A DNA stretch of 16,011 bases, from contig UREH01000037.1 in NCBI GenBank assembly GCA_900546835.1, forward strand, positions 1 through 16,011, in the 5' to 3' direction. Source of the stretch: an uncultured Porphyromonadaceae bacterium. GTDB taxonomy: Bacteria; Bacteroidota; Bacteroidia; Bacteroidales; Muribaculaceae. Below, piece by piece: positions 7,406 through 14,242 of the stretch; position 1 is the stretch's first letter, and each line of letters opens with the position of its first letter. The notes below the pieces were generated by a model. The model saw only the letters and a program-made list of their open reading frames with translations. It had not been told where the DNA came from and made no database searches. The position numbers were made by a program, and so were the translations under genes.

Positions 7406-9535
7406 ATGAAACTTATCCCGGCACTTTCTGCTATGGCAATCACTTCTGTCGCGTTGGCTTCCTGCGCTGGCGCAAAAAAGTATCCTGTGGCTCCCACAAG
7501 CGATACTGTCGACTTCTATTTCGGTGAGAAAATCGCCGACCCGTATCGCCCGCTCGAAAACGATACTGCGGCCGAAACTCTCGCGTGGGTAGAGCAGGAG
7601 CGTGCGCTTACAGAAGATTATCTCTCGAAAATCCCCTTCCGCGGCGCTCTCCGCCAGCGCATCTCCGACTTCAACAACTATGTGAAGCAGGGTGCCCCAT
7701 TCCTGGGCGCCGACGGCCGCTATTATTTCTTCCGCAACGACGGACTTAAAAATCAGTCTGTACTTTATCGCTCCGACAAACCCGTAGGAGGCAAAGAGGA
7801 AGTGTTCCTCGATCCCAACTCTCTGAGCGACGACGGTACCGTAGCCCTTACCGGCACCTCGATGAGCAACGACGGCCGCTACATGGCATATACCATCTCG
7901 CGCAGCGGTTCCGACTGGACCGAAATATATGTGCTCGACACCGAGACCGGGCGTCTTCTCGACGACCATATCGAATGGGCTAAATTCACCGACGCCGCCT
8001 GGTGGAAGGATGGCTTCTTCTACAGCGCCTACGACCGTCCTGTGGCTGGAAAAGAATTCTCCAACGCCAACGAGAACCACCGCATCTATTACCATAAGCT
8101 CGGCACCCCTCAGAGCAGCGATGTCCTCGCATTTGAGGACAAGGAGCATCCGCTCCACTTCCATACGGCCTATGTACCCGAAAACGAGCGCTCGCTCTTC
8201 GTGTTTGTAGGCGGCCAGGGCTTTGGCGAGGGGATGATGGTGAAAGACCTGACACGCCCCGATGCCAAGTGGGTGGTAATGGAACCGAGTCAGGACTATT
8301 CCAACTCGGTGGTCGATGTAATCGGCGACGATGTGTATATCCTTACTTCGGCCGACGCGCAGCGCAACCGTCTCGTCAAGGCTCCGCTATCCAATCCCGT
8401 GCGCGCCAACTGGCAGATTGTCGTCCCCGAGCAGGAAGGAGTGCTTACCGGCGTATCGCGCAGCGGCAACGATCTTATCCTGACGTATGAGAAGGATGCA
8501 TCCGTATATCCGGCTGTCTATTCGCTCGACGGCAACAAAATCCGCGACATCAAACTTCCCACTTACGGCACGGTCGGCATCTCCTCTTCGGCCAAGTCCG
8601 ACGAAGTATTCTACAATTTCGCATCGTTCCTCTATCCGTCGAGCATCTATGTATTCGACAAGGCCACAGGCGAAAGCCGTCTGCTCACCAAGCCGGAAAT
8701 AAAGAATTTCAATCCCGCCGACTATGTTACCGAGCAGGTGTTCTACACTTCCTCCGACGGCACCAAAGTCCCCATGTTCCTCACTTATAAGAAAGGCTTG
8801 AAACGCGACGGCAGCAACCCCGTATACCTCTACGGCTACGGCGGTTTTAATATCTCGCTTCCTCCCTCGTTTTCGCCCAACCGCCTTGTATGGCTTGAGA
8901 ACGGTGGCATCTACGCCCAGGCCAATCTGCGCGGTGGTGCCGAATATGGCGAGCAGTGGCATGCCGCCGGCACGAAGATGAACAAGCTCAACGTATTCAA
9001 CGACTTTATTTCCGCAGCCGAGTATATGATTTCCGATGGGTGGACGTCGCCCGAACATCTCGTGATTGAAGGCGGCAGCAACGGCGGACTGCTCGTAGGC
9101 GCCGTTACCAATATGCGTCCCGACCTATTCCGCGTCGCCATTCCGCGCGTCGGCGTAATGGATATGATGCGCTACCATCTCTTCACAATCGGCTGGAACT
9201 GGGCTTCCGACTATGGCACCAGCGCCGACTCCAAAGAGATGGCCGAGTATCTTGCCGCCTACTCGCCGATTCACAACATCAAGAACGACGGAACGGAATA
9301 TCCTGCAATTCTCGTAACGACAGCCGACCACGACGACCGTGTCGTTCCGGCCCACTCCTTCAAATATGCCGCCACTCTCCAGGCATCCGACACCGGCGAC
9401 CGCCCCAAACTCATCCGTATCGACAGTAAGGCCGGCCACGGCGGCGGCAAGCCTATTGCAAAGGTTATCGACGAGTATACCGACATATATTCGTTCATTT
9501 TCAAGAACCTCGACATCACCCCCGTAGAAAAGTAA
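7406..9535 (+). CDS. Prolyl oligopeptidase family serine peptidase (S9A), predicted lipoprotein
   Basis: A 709-residue protein with the layout of family S9A: a short N-terminal hydrolase segment (YPVAPTSDTVDFYFG, then ADPYRPLEN), a seven-bladed propeller over about residues 90-430, and a C-terminal alpha/beta hydrolase domain. The catalytic triad is Ser558 in GGSNGGLLVGA, Asp644 in ADHDDRVVPAHS and His678 in SKAGHGGGKP. It should cleave short peptides after proline. The start chosen is ATG 7406: it gives a signal peptide ending in the lipobox LASC with Cys20, so the enzyme is probably anchored in the envelope. A longer frame back to 7301 would overlap the preceding gene and hide the signal. 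The lipoprotein gene follows after only 7 bp. Confidence 0.95.
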   Translation: MKLIPALSAMAITSVALASCAGAKKYPVAPTSDTVDFYFGEKIADPYRPLENDTAAETLAWVEQERALTEDYLSKIPFRGALRQRISDFNNYVKQGAPFLGADGRYYFFRNDGLKNQSVLYRSDKPVGGKEEVFLDPNSLSDDGTVALTGTSMSNDGRYMAYTISRSGSDWTEIYVLDTETGRLLDDHIEWAKFTDAAWWKDGFFYSAYDRPVAGKEFSNANENHRIYYHKLGTPQSSDVLAFEDKEHPLHFHTAYVPENERSLFVFVGGQGFGEGMMVKDLTRPDAKWVVMEPSQDYSNSVVDVIGDDVYILTSADAQRNRLVKAPLSNPVRANWQIVVPEQEGVLTGVSRSGNDLILTYEKDASVYPAVYSLDGNKIRDIKLPTYGTVGISSSAKSDEVFYNFASFLYPSSIYVFDKATGESRLLTKPEIKNFNPADYVTEQVFYTSSDGTKVPMFLTYKKGLKRDGSNPVYLYGYGGFNISLPPSFSPNRLVWLENGGIYAQANLRGGAEYGEQWHAAGTKMNKLNVFNDFISAAEYMISDGWTSPEHLVIEGGSNGGLLVGAVTNMRPDLFRVAIPRVGVMDMMRYHLFTIGWNWASDYGTSADSKEMAEYLAAYSPIHNIKNDGTEYPAILVTTADHDDRVVPAHSFKYAATLQASDTGDRPKLIRIDSKAGHGGGKPIAKVIDEYTDIYSFIFKNLDITPVEK

Positions 9536-9542
9536 AAGCGAA

Positions 9543-10487
9543 ATGCCCAGGTTCCGGAAATATGTATTCCGTATGATTTCTGTAGCCATCGTTTCGGCGA
9601 TGGCTACGGCTGTTTCCGGCTGTTTTACGGGTGTGGAGTCCACGCCTAAAATCACGTATAAGGACGTCAGAAGCAACAACGCCGCCGCCGTCAGTCCCGA
9701 AAAGGAACTGGCTGCGCTCTTTGTGGCTCAGCCCTTTGCGCAATGGAGTCCCGGCAAGAGATTTTATGTTACATCTCCGCGCATCTCGCTTGCTCTCACT
9801 GCTGCTCCCGGCTCTGATGCCGTTATGCCGCAGGCCGGCGACACCATCTGTTATTCCGGCATCACGGAATCAGTCGGTCTTACTGGCGATCACCTTGTGG
9901 AACTACGTTTCGGCCCGGCGTTCGGCTACCGCACGAATGCTACTGCGGCGGAACTCCGCAGACGCGGACAGATGGAGGTGCCGTTCACCGTCGACCTCGA
10001 CCTTGTCGATTCCGTCGCGTCACATCTTGTGGGCCGCACCCTTTGGGTTCGCACCCCGCTCTGGTTCACACCCGACGGCGAAGCATATGCCGGCCGGAAG
10101 TTCGTCCGGGTAAAGGTTACGGAGGTTCTTCCTGCCAACGAGGTATACCCCGTGAAGGTGCTGTTTTCCGACGACCGAGGTGAGACGCACGCCCTTTTCA
10201 TGAGCGCCGGAAATCCTGAACGAAGCGCTCCACGCGATTTCGAGGCATTGTTTTCCCTGAGCGACATCAGGGCTTCCTATCCGGCCATATCCGACGAAAT
10301 GTGGCGGAATATCGTCAACACACGTCCCGCCGTCGGCATGACAAAGCCGGAGGCAATTCTCGCCATAGGTTCACCGGCAAGCATCGACCGAGGCCACACC
10401 CATTCCTCGGCTTATGAGCGGTGGAATTACACGGATGGCCGCTATCTCGTGTTTGAGGACGGCCTGCTTCTGAAAATCGGCCGTTAG
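9543..10487 (+). CDS. Hypothetical lipoprotein with BamE/SmpA-like C-terminal segment
   Basis: A 314-residue protein with a basic N terminus, a hydrophobic core and a lipobox VSGC (Cys27), so it is a predicted lipoprotein. The middle part (about 45-250) is beta-rich and not recognised. The last 50 residues (GMTKPEAILAIGSPASIDRG, then YERWNYTDGRYLVFEDGLL) follow the pattern of the BamE/SmpA/OmlA fold: a glycine-start helix, 'lG.P', then a 'W.Y.dg.yl.F.dG' hairpin. That likeness is by eye and does not imply a role in the BAM complex. It starts 7 bp after the peptidase stop, so the two are likely co-expressed at the envelope. An alternative ATG at codon 11 would still leave a usable signal peptide. 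Confidence 0.75.
   Translation: MPRFRKYVFRMISVAIVSAMATAVSGCFTGVESTPKITYKDVRSNNAAAVSPEKELAALFVAQPFAQWSPGKRFYVTSPRISLALTAAPGSDAVMPQAGDTICYSGITESVGLTGDHLVELRFGPAFGYRTNATAAELRRRGQMEVPFTVDLDLVDSVASHLVGRTLWVRTPLWFTPDGEAYAGRKFVRVKVTEVLPANEVYPVKVLFSDDRGETHALFMSAGNPERSAPRDFEALFSLSDIRASYPAISDEMWRNIVNTRPAVGMTKPEAILAIGSPASIDRGHTHSSAYERWNYTDGRYLVFEDGLLLKIGR
9582..9607 (+). other. Perfect inverted repeat inside the lipoprotein signal-peptide codons
   Basis: GTAGCCATCG at 9582-9591 is the exact reverse complement of CGATGGCTAC at 9598-9607, separated by six bases (TTTCGG). The stem begins 39 bases after the A of the ATG, so the RNA hairpin would form just downstream of the initiation site and could slow early elongation. 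Confidence 0.6.
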
Positions 10488-10530
10488 CCCGGTTTCCGGC
10501 TTTTGTTTCACTTATCACGCTCTTTTCGCT

Positions 10531-11301
10531 ATGAGACTGATTTTTCTCGGCACCGGTACCTCTACAGGTGTTCCACAGCTTAACTGCGACTGCGAGGTGT
10601 GTCGCTCGACCGATCCGGCCGACAGCCGTATGCGTGCTTCCGCCATTTTGGAGGTAGGCGGTAAGAATATTCTGATTGACTGCGGGCCGGATTTCCGCGA
10701 GCAGATGTTGCGGTTTCATCGTCAGGGCGATCTGGATGCCCTTCTTGTCACGCATCAGCATTACGACCACGTGGGTGGCGCCGACGACCTGCGGCCATAT
10801 TGCAAGGGGAAGGACGCTTTCCCGGTGTATTGTCGGGAAGAGGTGGCCCACGACCTCCGTATGCGAATGCCCTATTGCTTTGTGGAACATCCTTACCCCG
10901 GCGTTCCACGCTACGACATACATATCATCAGCCCCCTTAAGCCCTTCCGGGTGGGGGAAATCAGCGTGCTACCGCTTCCGGTAAATCATTTCAGACTGGA
11001 AATCGTCGGATTCAGAATCGGCAATCTGGCGTATATCACGGATGCCAAACGCGTGCCCGACGCTACCGTCGAGGCCATCCGTGGCGTGGATACACTTGTT
11101 ATCAATGCCTTGCGATGGGAAGAGCATATGTCGCACCTCACTATTGCCGAGGCGCTCGAGATCATAGCCAAAGTATCGCCGCGCAGAGCATATATCACCC
11201 ATCTGAGCCATCATGCCGGACTTGCGGCGGAGGTTTCACCCCGTCTGCCCGAGGGGGTGGAGCTTGCGCGCGACGGTATGGCAATCACTGTGCCAGACTG
11301 A
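10531..11301 (+). CDS. MBL-fold metallo-hydrolase, PhnP-like
   Basis: A 256-residue metallo-beta-lactamase-fold hydrolase. Metal ligands are visible: His75, His77, Asp79 and His80 in THQHYDHVGG, His153 in PVNHF, Asp171 in YITDAK and His224 or a neighbour in THLSHHAG. Cys19, Cys21 and Cys24 in NCDCEVCRS, with a histidine of the SHH segment, match the extra structural zinc site described for E. coli PhnP, a cyclic phosphodiesterase. No phosphonate genes are nearby, so the phosphonate role should not be copied over. A general phosphodiesterase on a nucleotide- or sugar-phosphate substrate is the safe call. It follows the lipoprotein gene after 43 bp. Its last 17 bp overlap the end of the convergent M16 gene. 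Confidence 0.88.
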   Translation: MRLIFLGTGTSTGVPQLNCDCEVCRSTDPADSRMRASAILEVGGKNILIDCGPDFREQMLRFHRQGDLDALLVTHQHYDHVGGADDLRPYCKGKDAFPVYCREEVAHDLRMRMPYCFVEHPYPGVPRYDIHIISPLKPFRVGEISVLPLPVNHFRLEIVGFRIGNLAYITDAKRVPDATVEAIRGVDTLVINALRWEEHMSHLTIAEALEIIAKVSPRRAYITHLSHHAGLAAEVSPRLPEGVELARDGMAITVPD

Positions 11302-12607
11302 CAGCCGGGTCGCTCCCGGCATTTCCTGCAAGGGCAATCGCACGAGGAGTTCCGAGCAGATACTTTTCGGCCATTTTCTGGATTTTTTCAGCACTGGCTG
11401 CAAGCACGCTTTCCTGACGCCGGATAAATCCCGAAGCGGCCGGAATGCCTACGGCCTGTTCCACAATATAGTTGTCGATTACCGTGAAAGGGGAGTCGAG
11501 CGTCGCGAGCAGTCCGGAGTGGGCGGTATGGCGCACGATTTCAAGCTCGTCGTCGCCCATCGGGCGCGATGCAAGGCGTGCGATTTCAACTTCGGTTTCA
11601 TTTATTACGCTGTCGGCAAAGCGATTGTCGGTCTCGCAGTGAATTATGATGTCCGACGTTTCCATTGTGGTAAGCATCATGGCCGAGATGCCGTATGTGT
11701 ACCCCTTATCCTCGCGGATGTTACTCATAAGGCGGCTTCCGAAGTGACCTCCGAGGGCGTAGACCGCGGTCTGAAGGCTATAGTAGTCGGGATGGGATGG
11801 TCCGATAGTCGGAATCGCAATTCGCACGGCTGTCTGAAGCGAATCGGCCACAACTTCCATACATCGTGAAGATGTCTGCATCGCGGGCGCCGATACGACA
11901 TTCGCTGCAAGCGCTTTGTCGGTCGGAGAGCCGAAAGCATCCATCATCGCCATAGCCATCTGCTCGATCTTGCCGTTTACGGCTCCGGCGAGGTAGAGCG
12001 TAGGCCGCGTGGATAGTATCAGGCGTCTGTGCAGTTCCACCAGCTCTTCGCGACTGACGGCCTTGAAACCTTCGGCCGAGGTAATTCTCGCGGCGGGGGC
12101 TCCCACTCCGAAAATCATCCTGTTGCTCAGCTGACGGGCCAGTTCCTTGACTTTGTGCTGCCGCAGGCGTGTCTGCGCTATGAGTTTCTCGCGCAGGCGT
12201 TCGAGTGCGTCGGGCGGAAATGACGGGTGCAGCAGAATGTCGGCCAGCAGTGGAAATATCCGCTCTGCTGTTTTGTTGAGCAGAAACAGAGTGAGGATGG
12301 TGGTGTGGCGGCCGATGTCCGATTTCATCCAAGCACCGTTGAATTCCAGAATATCGGCGATATCGGCCCCTGACATGCTTAATGTACCCTCCGAGAGCAT
12401 CGGCATCATCAGCGCGAGCGCGTTGCAGTCCGGAACATCGGCCTGACCTACGGGCCACACAATTGAAATGCGGCTTACAGGCTGGGAGTCGTCGGCGATG
12501 CTTACGGCCTCGATGCCTCCGTCAAGAGACGTGCATATGGCCTGGGGAAGTGGCATTACTGGAAGAGGATGGATAGCTGGAGCAGTCGTGCGGTCTGGCG
12601 ATGTCAT
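11285..12607 (-). CDS. M16 (insulinase/pitrilysin) family protein lacking the zinc-binding motif
   Basis: A 440-residue protein with two M16-type half-domains (about 30-230 and 240-430). In the N-terminal half, where active members have HxxEH (typically HFLEHM), it reads ALMMPMLSEGTLSMSG at about 65-80 and is followed by the family's LEFNGAW. The zinc ligands are therefore absent. The C-terminal half keeps the substrate-side Arg/Tyr motif: Arg298 and Tyr305 in IREDKGYTYGI. This is the signature of the non-catalytic partner of a heterodimeric M16 protease. No catalytic partner lies in the window. There is no signal peptide, so it is probably cytoplasmic. It is the last gene of the minus-strand run, 21 bp after kdsB. 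Confidence 0.87.
   Translation of the reverse strand: MTSPDRTTAPAIHPLPVMPLPQAICTSLDGGIEAVSIADDSQPVSRISIVWPVGQADVPDCNALALMMPMLSEGTLSMSGADIADILEFNGAWMKSDIGRHTTILTLFLLNKTAERIFPLLADILLHPSFPPDALERLREKLIAQTRLRQHKVKELARQLSNRMIFGVGAPAARITSAEGFKAVSREELVELHRRLILSTRPTLYLAGAVNGKIEQMAMAMMDAFGSPTDKALAANVVSAPAMQTSSRCMEVVADSLQTAVRIAIPTIGPSHPDYYSLQTAVYALGGHFGSRLMSNIREDKGYTYGISAMMLTTMETSDIIIHCETDNRFADSVINETEVEIARLASRPMGDDELEIVRHTAHSGLLATLDSPFTVIDNYIVEQAVGIPAASGFIRRQESVLAASAEKIQKMAEKYLLGTPRAIALAGNAGSDPAVSLAQ
11304..11320 (+). terminator. GC-rich hairpin just after the metallo-hydrolase stop
   Basis: GCCGGG at 11304-11309 pairs exactly with CCCGGC at 11315-11320 around TCGCT, two bases after the TGA of the plus-strand gene. 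It is followed by ATTTCC only, so a weak terminator at best. It lies within the last codons of the opposing M16 gene, so it is constrained by coding as well. Confidence 0.35.
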
Positions 12608-12628
12608 TGTGTGCGATTGCTTTAAGGA

Positions 12629-13381
12629 TTATTCTGCGGAAGCGAGCAGGCGCTCGGCTGCCTCAAGGTCGGCTGGAGTGTCGATGCCGATTGTCGGGCA
12701 GGATGATACGGCGGTCTTGATGCGGAAGCCGTTTTCAAGCCAGCGCAGCTGTTCGAGGCTTTCGGCGAGCTCGAGTTTCGACGGGGGGAGTGCCGTGATT
12801 TCGGCAAGTGTGCCGGCGCGATAGGCATACATCCCGATATGGGTGTAATACTGATGGCGCGACGGCCACTCGCTGCGTTCCACTCCGCGCAGATAGGGGA
12901 TAACCGAACGGCTGAACAGCAATGCATATCCCTCGGCGTCGAGAGCCACTTTCGGTGAATTCGGATTCTCAAGCCCCTCGATGCCCCCTTCCGGATTATA
13001 AGGGCGGACAAGCGTGGCGATTCGCGTGTCGGGATCGTCGAAGCAACTTTGTATCTGCTTGAGCTGCAGCGGGTCGATGAATGGCTCGTCGCCCTGGATG
13101 TTTATTACCACGTCGGCGTCGGAGTCAATGTTGCGGTATGCTTCGAGGCAGCGGTCGGTGCCGCTGCGGTGGGCGGCGGAGGTCATTACCACTTTACCTC
13201 CGAAGGCTTTCACCGCATCGGCTATCCGGGTGTCGTCGGTTGCGACCCATACCTCGTCGAGTGCGAGCGACGCCCGTTCGTAGACACGCTGGATCATGGG
13301 TTTTCCGCCGAGAAGGGCCAGCGGTTTGCCCGGGAAGCGCGTGGATGCGAATCGGGCGGGAATTATGCCGATAAATTTCAT
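12629..13381 (-). CDS. kdsB: 3-deoxy-manno-octulosonate cytidylyltransferase (CMP-Kdo synthetase)
   Basis: A 250-residue cytoplasmic enzyme that activates Kdo with CTP to CMP-Kdo for lipopolysaccharide inner-core synthesis. Diagnostic parts are the nucleotide-binding N terminus IPARFASTRFPGKPLALLGG (residues 7-26), TSAAHRSGTDRCLEA (67-81), NIQGDEPFI with the metal-binding Asp98 (94-102), the central QYYTHIGMYAYR (177-188) and PTIGIDTPADLEAAE near the C terminus with Asp235. The length matches E. coli KdsB (248). The ATG at 13381 was chosen because the family's MKFIGIIPAR begins there. The longer frame adds 30 unrelated basic residues over the spacer. It lies 52 bp after the thiE-like gene and 21 bp before the M16 gene. 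Confidence 0.96.
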   Translation of the reverse strand: MKFIGIIPARFASTRFPGKPLALLGGKPMIQRVYERASLALDEVWVATDDTRIADAVKAFGGKVVMTSAAHRSGTDRCLEAYRNIDSDADVVINIQGDEPFIDPLQLKQIQSCFDDPDTRIATLVRPYNPEGGIEGLENPNSPKVALDAEGYALLFSRSVIPYLRGVERSEWPSRHQYYTHIGMYAYRAGTLAEITALPPSKLELAESLEQLRWLENGFRIKTAVSSCPTIGIDTPADLEAAERLLASAE

Positions 13382-13433
13382 TGTCGATATCTGTTGAAAT
13401 GTGATGGTTTGTATGGAATTGGGGTAAGGCCTT

Positions 13434-14066
13434 CTACTCCTCGGCCTTTTTGCGTGCGTTGTCGAGGGCATCGATGATGGTGGCCGTGGCGGAAGCGGGG
13501 TTCTCGCTGTCGGCTATCATGGCGGATACAGCTACCCCCGCACAGCCGATTGATAGCAATCCGGTCAGCACTTCGACCGGATAATCCCCTTCTGCAACGA
13601 TATGGAAATCTATCCCCTGCTGTTCGAGCATTTGCAGCATACCTGAGTAGAAGGCCGTGATAGCTTCCGCAGTGGTGACGTCGGCGGGAGCCTTTACCAT
13701 GATATAATCTATATCAAGGCCCTTCAGGGCGATTATTTCGGCGGCTGAGGAAGCCTCGACGCCTATCACGGCTTCCGCGCCAAGCTGTTCGCGCGCCTGC
13801 ATGGCGGTGCTTCGGGAGTTGTCGCGCAGGCAGACTCCGTGAACCTTCAGAAGGTCAACCAGATCGACGTCGTCCTCGATGATCAGGAAGGCCTCGTTCT
13901 CCTTGCAGATGGGAATAAGGCTCTCGACTGCCTCGCGGCGGTGTGGTGTCTCCGTCGGGAGCGATTCGGCGGAAAGCTGAATCCAGCGGCAGCCGCCTTC
14001 TATAGCTTCGGCGGCCTGTTCGGCAGTTGTCCACCTGTCGGACCGCCTTGTAATGAATTGTAGCAT
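13434..14066 (-). CDS. Thiamine-phosphate synthase-like protein, active site diverged
   Basis: A 210-residue TIM-barrel protein of the ThiE/TenI family. The N terminus LQFITRRSD, then EGGCRWIQL (about 23-31), and the helix pattern match Bacteroidetes ThiE. ThiE joins the pyrimidine pyrophosphate and the thiazole phosphate in vitamin B1 synthesis. However, the usual HLGxxDxP loop reads VCLRDNSRS (78-86), the GPxxxTxTK phosphate loop reads VKAPADVTTAEA (124-135), and the IGG segment reads EGD (159-161). Catalysis by the normal mechanism therefore looks doubtful. The start at 14066 gives the family N terminus; the longer frame adds 46 residues across the predicted promoter. It opens the run with kdsB and the M16 gene. 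No other thiamine gene is nearby, so I gave no gene symbol. Confidence 0.72.
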   Translation of the reverse strand: MLQFITRRSDRWTTAEQAAEAIEGGCRWIQLSAESLPTETPHRREAVESLIPICKENEAFLIIEDDVDLVDLLKVHGVCLRDNSRSTAMQAREQLGAEAVIGVEASSAAEIIALKGLDIDYIMVKAPADVTTAEAITAFYSGMLQMLEQQGIDFHIVAEGDYPVEVLTGLLSIGCAGVAVSAMIADSENPASATATIIDALDNARKKAEE

Positions 14067-14110
14067 ATGGTTGTAGATGTTATATTGATTCAGTCCTGGA
14101 AATTCGTATA

Positions 14111-14118
14111 CAAATATA
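14111..14118 (-). promoter_or_regulatory. -7 promoter element for the thiE-like/kdsB/M16 genes
   Basis: Read on the minus strand this is TATATTTG, an exact TAnnTTTG match to the Bacteroidetes -7 element, lying 44 bp upstream of the chosen ATG. I saw no clear TTTG at the -33 distance, so the promoter rests on one box. It sits in the 176-bp gap between the ATPase gene and the thiE-like gene, the widest on this strand. Confidence 0.45.
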
Positions 14119-14242
14119 ACGCTTTTCGGCCGCGTATGGTGCATCCGAACCGAAATTCGTGGGTCGCGGCTCGAAATATGTATGGACATGATGTATATGT
14201 GCAACAGCTATGTAGCTGGTCGAAATAATCCTGAGCAGTTAC

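Noticed and set aside
14067..14204. 46-codon N-terminal extension of the ThiE-like protein
   Set aside because: It runs over the predicted -7 element and has no family likeness. The ThiE-type N terminus starts at 14066.
14205..14218. CAGCTATGTAGCTG inverted repeat after the ATPase gene as a terminator
   Set aside because: Arms of six bases with a two-base gap cannot form a normal RNA hairpin, and no T-run follows on the minus strand. It may be chance or a small binding site.
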